The notes under the pieces: generated by a model
What the model was told of the DNA's origin: nothing
Database searches by the model: none
What the model saw: only the letters and a program-made list of their open reading frames with translations
Part shown: positions 58,501-64,000 of the stretch, in pieces
Numbering within the stretch: the first letter of the stretch is position 1
Layout of the letters: each line of letters begins with the position of its first letter
Translations under genes and position numbers: made by a program
Source of the DNA: Allodiplogaster sudhausi
Taxonomy: Eukaryota; Nematoda; Chromadorea; Rhabditida; Diplogasteridae
Direction of reading: 5' to 3'
Length of the DNA stretch: 64,000 nucleotides
Assembly (NCBI GenBank): GCA_945643635.1
Contig: CALZFC010000005.1
Span: forward strand, 3,485,001-3,549,000

Positions 58501-61081
58501 AAGTTCACAGAAATTTCCAGTTTATAACATTTGATCTTTGCGAATAGAAGAGACGATACCATTTGAAAGGAACATCTAATTCAAAGCTGTACTTATAATC
58601 TCCTACGGAACTCAATGACTTTGGAAATGAGGTGTCAAATATTTTTGACAAATATTTGTTTTGAGTATAAAAGGAATAAGGATGACCCACCGAACTACCC
58701 CATTTATTTAGTACATTACTAATTCCTACCTATGACTGTACTTTTGGGCTTCCTTCTGGAAGCATCTTGTCATCCTTTTGTGTTTGGACCCGGTCTGACT
58801 CAGTGTTAGCATTGTGTTCCGTGTGTGCGGGTGGCTTCTTCTGCTGTTCCCCCTTCCTCCACGTGTTCTGCCTTAATCGTCGTCGACCTTTCTGGCTTGT
58901 CTGCTCTCACTCATCCTTGGCTCCATTTGTCAGGTTCCATTTATCTGTGGATAAATGTGTTATTGTGTTTCTCCTTGAAAGGGCAATTTGGTAAATTGTA
59001 GGCGTTCAAGGAATCATATCCTCAGGAATACGGGTAATTCACGGAGAAGTTGTTGGTATTTGGGAGTGAAGGAAGTTGTTGTGGTTTAAGAAGGAGAAAT
59101 AATGTGCCCTTGAGCGAGTCTCGGTTTGTGTGCCATTTATTGTCTGCCTGTCTCCCACCCTTTCGGTCATCTACCCTTAACCCCCTTGCTCCGGTCACTC
59201 AGGGAAGTGTTAAAAGGAATTATTCCCAAAAATTTCTGATATGAGGAGAGAGAAAGAGGGAAAGTGAAAGAGAGAACGAGTTGATGAGAGAGAAAGAGAG
59301 AAAAGCGAGAAAGAGAAGGAGAGAGAGAGAGAATTGAGGTGTTTTGATTCAGAAATCATCGACCAGAAAAATGATAGGAAGCCAAATCGAGACATGCATA
59401 TGCAAAAGGTAAGGAGGTGAATAAGAAGAACAAAAGAGGAGGAGAGATTGAAATTTTTGATAGAGATTGTAATTGAGAGAGAGAGGGAAGAGAAAGAAAG
59501 AGAAGTCTGGTAGATTGCTGGTGGTATTGTGTGTGTCAGTGGCACGACAATTGTCAGCCTGGCATTTTCTTTCAACTGCAGCTTTCACTGCAATGAGCAG
59601 GGAGAGAGAGAGAGAGCGAGAGAGGGACAGAGAGAGATGACATTGTGTGAGAATGAGAGAATACAACAGAAATGATGATAGCTGAGCTGGAACAGGAAGG
59701 TGTCTGCGGGGGAGATGAAGAAGGAGGGATCTCCCATGGGGCGGCGAGGGGCTTAAAAGTGGCTCGGGATGGGCCAGAAAAGACGCCTTCTGATGCCTTG
59801 AAACGAATGGAACTGCGACTCTTCCTACGAATGGATTGCATGCTCTGTCATCAGTCCGCCATGAGCCTTTCTCATTTAGCTTTCCTAGAGACGTCAGGGC
59901 CTCGGCCATCAAAAACAGTTCAAATAATAAATAGAAAAGAGGAGGAGATTGAACAAAGATGGAAGAGAACAATTGGCATAACGGTCGAAATGAGCAGCAG
60001 CTATACTTAGAATTGAGAAAGAGAGAGAGAGAGAGGAGGGAGAGATAGAGAGAGGGAGAGAGAGAGAGTAGAGAGAGAAGGAGGAGGAGGAAAGTAAAGC
60101 GGGGTTTCTCTGCCGATCAGAATTTGCTCATTCTCAGGCAAAACGTCGCTCTTCCCCTTAGTGTCCAGAAAGGAGTTCGAAGGAGACAATTGAATGAGTG
60201 GCAGAGATAGAGAGAAAGATTAGAAGAATGTAGAGATAAAGATTAGAGAAGACGCAGAAGAAGAAGAAAATGAAGCGGAGAAGAACGAAAACGAGGACGG
60301 AGGAAAGGGCATCATGAAATAGGCAGAGCAGTCAGAATTTTTACCATTATCAAGAAGGAGGGAGGTAAGGAAGACGAAAGCTAAGTATCAAAAAAATTTA
60401 AATGTGCAAAAAACAAAGTGTTATAAATGGTATTGCACATAAAGGAGTGAAAACTGAGATATGAGTTGTTAAACCATTAGAAACGGGGAGAGAGAGAGAG
60501 AAAGAGAGAGAGAGAGAAAGAAAGAGAGAGATAGAGAGATAGAGAGCGAGAGAGAGAGAGAGAGAGAGAGCAACACCTGGCTTGCCATGTCTGCCAACCT
60601 CTGTTACGACGATGGACAAGCTGTTTAACTAGGTGGACTGGCGATCAGAGTGCCAATTGGCCCTATAGTCTTTCTCTCTTTCTTTCTTTTTCTCTCACAC
60701 TCTCAAAATATTTATTTTTATGTTTATTTATATGGTAGTAAAGTTATTTTTTTAGTAATTTAATAATTATATTCGTCTTAAAAATCAACGGCATTGATGA
60801 AAAAATATGCTAAGAATTGCATATTTCCAGGAAAAGCGAGATAATCAAAACGTCTAGTTACTATGGGATCATTGGAGTGAACAGGCTTTGCGATTTCAGC
60901 AATTCTACTTTAATTTTCTTTCGTTTCGCGCATTTGCATTCTTTCACCAAACACAGAAACTACTAATTGGAATGAGCAAGGAGACTTTCAGCACAATTCA
61001 ATCGCACAACACGGCGTTGTCTCACGGAGCAGAACATTCTGTTGCGTCATCAAGTAATACTAAAATTGAGTGAAACAGAGC

Positions 61082-61121
<40 letters not shown>

Positions 61122-61421
61122 TGAGAATCATCACTGTCATCAGAATACGAACTCATATTTAAAACAGTGATTATCTATTTACCTAGAGCCCCATAAATAT
61201 CTTAAATGCATTTTAAAGGCTGTTGCTAGGAAGAAGCTCTCTGTGGAGAGGGGAAGAAAGGACTGACGTTGACTGCCTCCGAGGACGCCCTTGGCTGCCC
61301 TCTGGAGAGCCCTGCACTTTCCAACCAGAGAAGAGACGAATCCGCCCGCGCCCCCCGGCGGCGGCCCCTTCCTCAGAGCCGGCGCCGAGATCGACCGCGG
61401 CAGCCGCTTCAGCTTGTTCAT
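42394..61421 (-). CDS. Small RGS-domain protein (regulator of G-protein signalling)
   Basis: Accelerates GTP hydrolysis by G-alpha subunits. Five-exon model of 227 residues: 61268-61421, 46543-46741, 44368-44428, 44094-44231, 42394-42525, with consistent phases. The RGS domain (about residues 84-205) shows all landmark blocks: WTFAFDH, FTKFLQSEYSEENILFW, AVEELK, SPLAINIDHDTRMDI, FPENIYERAQTHVYRLMEKD and CFSRF. The N-terminal exon (MNKLKRLPRSISAPALRKGP) is basic with possible phosphosites and joins the RERRRRSADNG linker in phase 1. There is no DEP or GGL domain, so it is like the short nematode RGS proteins rather than the EGL-10/EAT-16 class. The first intron is 14.5 kb; alternative first exons within it are plausible (one near 59670-59870 reads RRKSRSSIRFKAS). 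Confidence 0.85.
43068..43125. repeat. (CT)n microsatellite in an RGS intron
   Basis: One of several arrays in the last two RGS introns. Others lie at 42740-42843 (GA), 43650-43740 (CT), 44276-44310 (GA), 44700-44850 (GA with CAGA) and 45825-45962 (GA with CAGA). Confidence 0.9.
46742..50490. other. First part of the long RGS intron
   Basis: Simple repeats (47195-47270, 48015-48055, 48188-48229, 49530-49575) and scattered unsupported frames. A + strand frame at about 48092 starts MCQRAEEILQETVFSFEEPS and is protein-like, but it runs into the GA array and stops. Confidence 0.4.
47831..47948. repeat. Two tandem copies of a 59-61-bp unit
   Basis: CTCCCTCTCCCTCTCTAGTT through TATACTATATTAATCTCTTC occurs twice in direct tandem (first copy from 47831, second from 47890), nearly identical, with a third degenerate start after 47955. 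Confidence 0.85.
50552..51974. mobile_element. 1.4-kb mariner-like foldback element with microsatellite core
   Basis: Starts CAGTCCCGCTCAACATTG and ends with the exact complement, flanked by TA (50550-50551 and 51975-51976). Inverted arms of roughly 550 bp (to about 51110, and from about 51415) match at high identity. Between them lies a (GA)n/(CT)n core and a short unique stretch. Mirrored ORFs in the arms encode no recognisable transposase. It sits in RGS intron 1. Confidence 0.88.
52361..52511. repeat. Imperfect tandem duplication within CT-rich DNA
   Basis: A 62-65-bp unit containing CTTCCTGTT, CACTT(G/T)CTCGTCGG and AATTCTCTT occurs at 52361-52422 and 52449-52511, separated by (CT)n. 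Confidence 0.8.
53969..56105 (-). CDS. Multi-exon cysteine-containing protein inside the inverted-repeat segment
   Basis: Six phase-consistent exons: 56001-56105, 55741-55846, 55519-55679, 55382-55496, 54870-54994, 53969-54139; 260 residues so far, with the N-terminus not found. After a Pro/Thr-rich start comes a domain with six cysteines (FGCSTLEKRGCATV, then ENTCFTI, MECEATLCNFNHC). The CEATLCN ending recalls Ly6/uPAR-type folds, but this is only suggestive. Next comes SELHREMSVKGLEIGDKQ, and a Ser/Gly/Pro-rich tail (RGSSGGGQPGKAGPSPP). An alternative last exon (54084-54191) would give a hydrophobic C-terminus like a GPI signal. A minus-strand AATAAA near 53345 could end it. The function is unknown; it is not a recognised transposase. 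Confidence 0.45.
55015..55316. repeat. Degenerate 40-48-bp minisatellite next to a splice acceptor
   Basis: About seven diverged units of the form ATTCTTATCCCAATGCATAAAG plus TTCTGGAAAA and an A-rich tail. On the minus strand each unit resembles the 3' end of the intron plus the first bases of exon 54870-54994 (TTTTCCAG then AAGGGCTT), so the array appears to have grown from that splice junction. Confidence 0.7.
55749..55800. repeat. 21-bp-stem hairpin within a predicted exon
   Basis: GAAACGGAGCCTAGCATAGG(AG) and its near-complement flank a 9-base centre, directly at the donor end of predicted exon 55741-55846. It may be a small foldback insertion that has become coding. Confidence 0.75.
56220..56450. 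repeat. Array of degenerate ~26-38-bp units at the element's right end
   Basis: Successive units such as AATCCTGTTAATTAGACTTG, GTCCTGTTAATAAGTCTTGC and CAATCCTTTTAATAAGACTT. Similar words occur in inverted orientation at 53170-53265. Confidence 0.7.
57213..58354. mobile_element. 1.1-kb mariner-like foldback element
   Basis: Starts CAGTCCCGCCCAGGATCTTG and ends with its complement, flanked by TA (57211-57212, 58355-58356). Inverted arms of about 465 bp enclose a 220-bp unique centre (about 57675-57895). Next to each end is a GGACGCGTCGGACGAGTCGG motif. No transposase ORF. It sits in RGS intron 1, same family as 50552-51974. Confidence 0.88.
58400..61260. other. Rest of the RGS first intron
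   Basis: CT/GA simple repeats (59220-59340, 59595-59640, 60014-60075, 60489-60572, 61085-61120). Frames at 59570-59870 and 60010-60190 on the minus strand have non-repetitive Ser/Pro/Arg-rich protein-like stretches that could be alternative N-terminal RGS exons, but no donor fits convincingly. Confidence 0.4.
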
Positions 61422-61999
61422 CCTCGCCTTTCCTTCTTCCTGCTTCCGCCCTCTGGCCACATCAAAGAGAGGGAAAGCACGCAGGCGAAATGAGTGAAGG
61501 CGGAGGCTCTCTGCCCCCAGAGAGAGGGAGAGAGAGAAAGAGTATGGCGAGAGATGAGAACTGAGAAGCAGAGACACAGTCTTGCCAGGGAGGGAAGAGT
61601 GGCCTGAAGAGCCACAGCCTGAAGTGGTAGTGGGAGACGAGGAGAAGCTTGAGGAGGAACCCCTAAGGGAAGAAAGAGGAGAGAGAAAGGGGGAGGGCCT
61701 CCCAGAGGGGTGGAGTCGTCTGGCCAGAAAGGCACGTGAAGAGAAGCAAGAAATGAAAGGGAGAACGAGAATGGAGAGAGCAATGGGGAAGAAGGAATGA
61801 TAAAGGAGGGAGAGAGAGAGAGAGAGAAAGAGAGAGACTTTTCTCTCTAGGACTATTGGCGCCGAGCAGGGCGCCAGCGTCCTGTCACAATGTCATTTCC
61901 GATCTAGAGATGAGGGAACTCCTCAGAGCCCCTCGCTCCCACTCTTCCTGGATATTCCTTTATCTGTTGCCTCCTCTCATGCTTCCTTTCTTCTTCTTC

Positions 62000-62044
<45 letters not shown>

Positions 62045-63831
62045 GCTCTGCCTCTCTCTCTCTTCTCCCATCTGATGTTCCCCTTTGCATGCCATGTCGT
62101 GCCTTCGCATTCCTCCGGGAGTATAGCCCGCTCAACAGGATAATTCGACCGAATAGAAGGGCAAGTCTCGCAAAAGAGGCCATTTTCGGCGGATAAAAGA
62201 TGGGGAAGTAGAACTATCGTTAAGTGGAAGGGGAAAACTAGTGAAGAAGATAGAGAGAGAAAGGAAAAGAGAGAATGCAAGAAAGAAATAAAGAAAGAAA
62301 TAAAGAAAGAAAGAGAGAAAGAGAGAAAGAGAGAAAGGGGGAGAGAGAGAGAGAGATAGAGAGAGAGGAAGAGGGGCAATGCGAGACAATGCTGCACCAA
62401 AATGAACGGAATGCGTGCAGTGGGAAAGTTTGCCATCTCTTGAAGCAGAGGAAATTCGCTGTGAACAAAAGATGAAGCTGCGCAGAGAGTGTTGCTTCCT
62501 TGAGCAGTCATAGTCGTCTTCTATCGAGAATACAGAACTGCACTGCTGACTTAGATGTCTAGCAGAACAATGCGTTCCAATGAAAGCAGGTCAATGTCAT
62601 AGGAGCCAAGAAAGCATCAAATATCTATGGAAAGCTTCTGCCGCCAGCTGGCATTTCGACTTTATGATCCGCACTTTATGTCAGTTCTCAACACATTTTT
62701 CATCTCGTTCTCCAGTTTGTCTCTCGAAATCTCTCTGTTTCCATCCTCTCTCTGCCTCTCTTCTCTCTCTCTCTCTCTCTCTCTCTCGCTCTTTCTCTCT
62801 CCCTCTCTTGCACCAGTCCTGTCGAGCAATGGGTTCGGCATGAATATTTAGACCAAGGGATTGCCCCCTATCCCAGATCCATGGATGGCTTTCGTGAGTG
62901 GGTTGGGCTCCAGGATCTCTCTCACTCTCTCTCTATCTCTCTCTCTCTCTCTCTCCTTGTCTCTCTGTCTCTCTCTCTCTTTCTCTCTTTCTCTATCTCT
63001 TCTATATTCATCATGCAACGGCAGTCCAATGGTTCTCATTTATTGCCGCCAGGAATAGATTGATATGAAAAGCAGAACAGAACAAGACAAAATAAAAGCA
63101 GAAAGGGTAAGCGACACAACAATTCATAAGAGAGAGAGTGGGCCAAGACGCGGGAAAGCGGCTCTTTGTTTTTTCCAGAACGGAAAAAAACTGCTTCTCT
63201 TTGCTGTTCTGTTCAAAATGCAAAGATGCAAGAGACAAAGACTTGTGTGGTACAATCTTCCAAGAGTTCTTGTTAGACTCTTGCTGCAGATTCCTATCTT
63301 GAAGATAACAGATTACGTTAAAGCAGAGAATTGAGGGAAAGAAGAAGATAATATTAATGAGAATGGCAGAGAAGGCACTGAATGAACCCGTTAATCATGC
63401 TCTAATCACCTTTTCTACAATTGCTGCTGTCATTTTGCAAACGATTTTTATGTTAATTTATTTTCGCGTATTGTAGATGAAATGAATAAAAAGACGGACA
63501 GGAAGGGGAGAAGATGCGAGAGTCATTGACAACTGTCTTCAGCCGGTTCAGTCGAAATGAAGCACGCATTCCCGACCATTTCCGCCTGCAACAGACAAGA
63601 TGAACACATTCCACGGGGAGAACATCTTTGTCCTGCCTTCTACCATCTACAGTAACCGTTTGTAAATATTTATCATCCTTTGACTGAATGAGAGTAATTC
63701 AACTTACAGCAGCTGCAAATTCGTACCAGGAGATATTCCTTTTCTCGGAGATCAAAGACCACTGAAGAGTGCAACAATATGAGGAGATGGTGGGAGTCAG
63801 AAAGCGCAGGAAAAAGAGACCGTGAGAGAGC

Positions 63832-63888
<57 letters not shown>

Positions 63889-64000
63889 GAGACAAGACCT
63901 TCTGAGGGAATATTCGCACATCTGCACAGAAAGTTGCTCTCACAATCAGCTTTTGCATTTCCAGGAAATGGCAAGTTGTTTTCAAGAATCGATGAGCAAA
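61422..64000. other. Upstream of the RGS gene; no supported gene
   Basis: Should contain the RGS promoter. Otherwise CT/GA arrays (61810-61835, 62008-62060, 62275-62375, 62765-62800, 62925-63000). A 29-codon + frame at 63514 (MRESLTTVFSRFSRNEARIP) and its minus-strand counterpart are protein-like but too short to judge. Confidence 0.4.
63835..63885. repeat. (GA)n microsatellite
   Basis: About 50 bp of pure GA repeats on the + strand. Confidence 0.95.

Noticed and set aside
1..64000. CRISPR array, bacterial operon or phage features
   Set aside because: All genes are intron-containing and eukaryotic; the only regular repeats are microsatellites, minisatellites and transposons.

Overview
This window is eukaryotic and reads as a nematode contig. 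The genes are split by many short introns, several starts sit just downstream of splice-acceptor-like sites without a donor (the pattern of spliced-leader trans-splicing), four genes are packed head-to-tail like an operon, and the galectin matches the nematode LEC-1 type almost residue for residue. The genus cannot be fixed from sequence alone. CT/GA microsatellites are extraordinarily dense and generate most of the long open frames, so those were discounted. Gene models were built by hand from splice sites and phase continuity; exon lists are given in the entries.

Layout. 0-3.1 kb: two doubtful exon fragments and a small secreted Gly/Tyr-rich peptide gene whose expected ATG reads ACG. 3.8-6.8 kb: a composite repeat block with paired direct repeats around a GC-richer core. 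6.8-12 kb: mostly CT/GA sequence. 12.1-20.3 kb (+): a tandem-repeat galectin gene (lec-1 type) with up to three first exons; one adds a 367-residue acidic, repeat-bearing N-terminal extension. 22.0-25.9 kb (-): a single-pass membrane protein with a long low-complexity tail, its fourth intron carrying foldback transposons. 27.9-39.1 kb (-): a putative operon, in transcription order a 22-exon RRM + F-box + LRR protein, a TRIAP1/Mdm35 twin-CX9C protein, Mediator subunit MED10 and mitochondrial ribosomal protein mL43. A small secreted-protein gene lies on the opposite strand inside an intron of the RRM/F-box gene. 39.4-41.5 kb (+): an HSPBP1-like Hsp70 exchange factor, divergent from the operon. 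42.4-61.4 kb (-): an RGS-domain protein whose first intron spans 14.5 kb and hosts two long foldback mariner-like elements and a 3.3-kb inverted-repeat-bounded segment carrying its own multi-exon gene. 61.4-64 kb: simple repeats with no gene I can support.

How the genes relate. The operon candidates are housekeeping genes (transcription, mitochondrial translation, mitochondrial lipid transfer, probable ubiquitin-ligase adaptor), the usual content of nematode operons. The galectin, RGS and membrane-protein genes are separate units. Mobile-element remains share TA target sites and CAGT-CCGC type ends, so one transposon family has repeatedly inserted into introns here.
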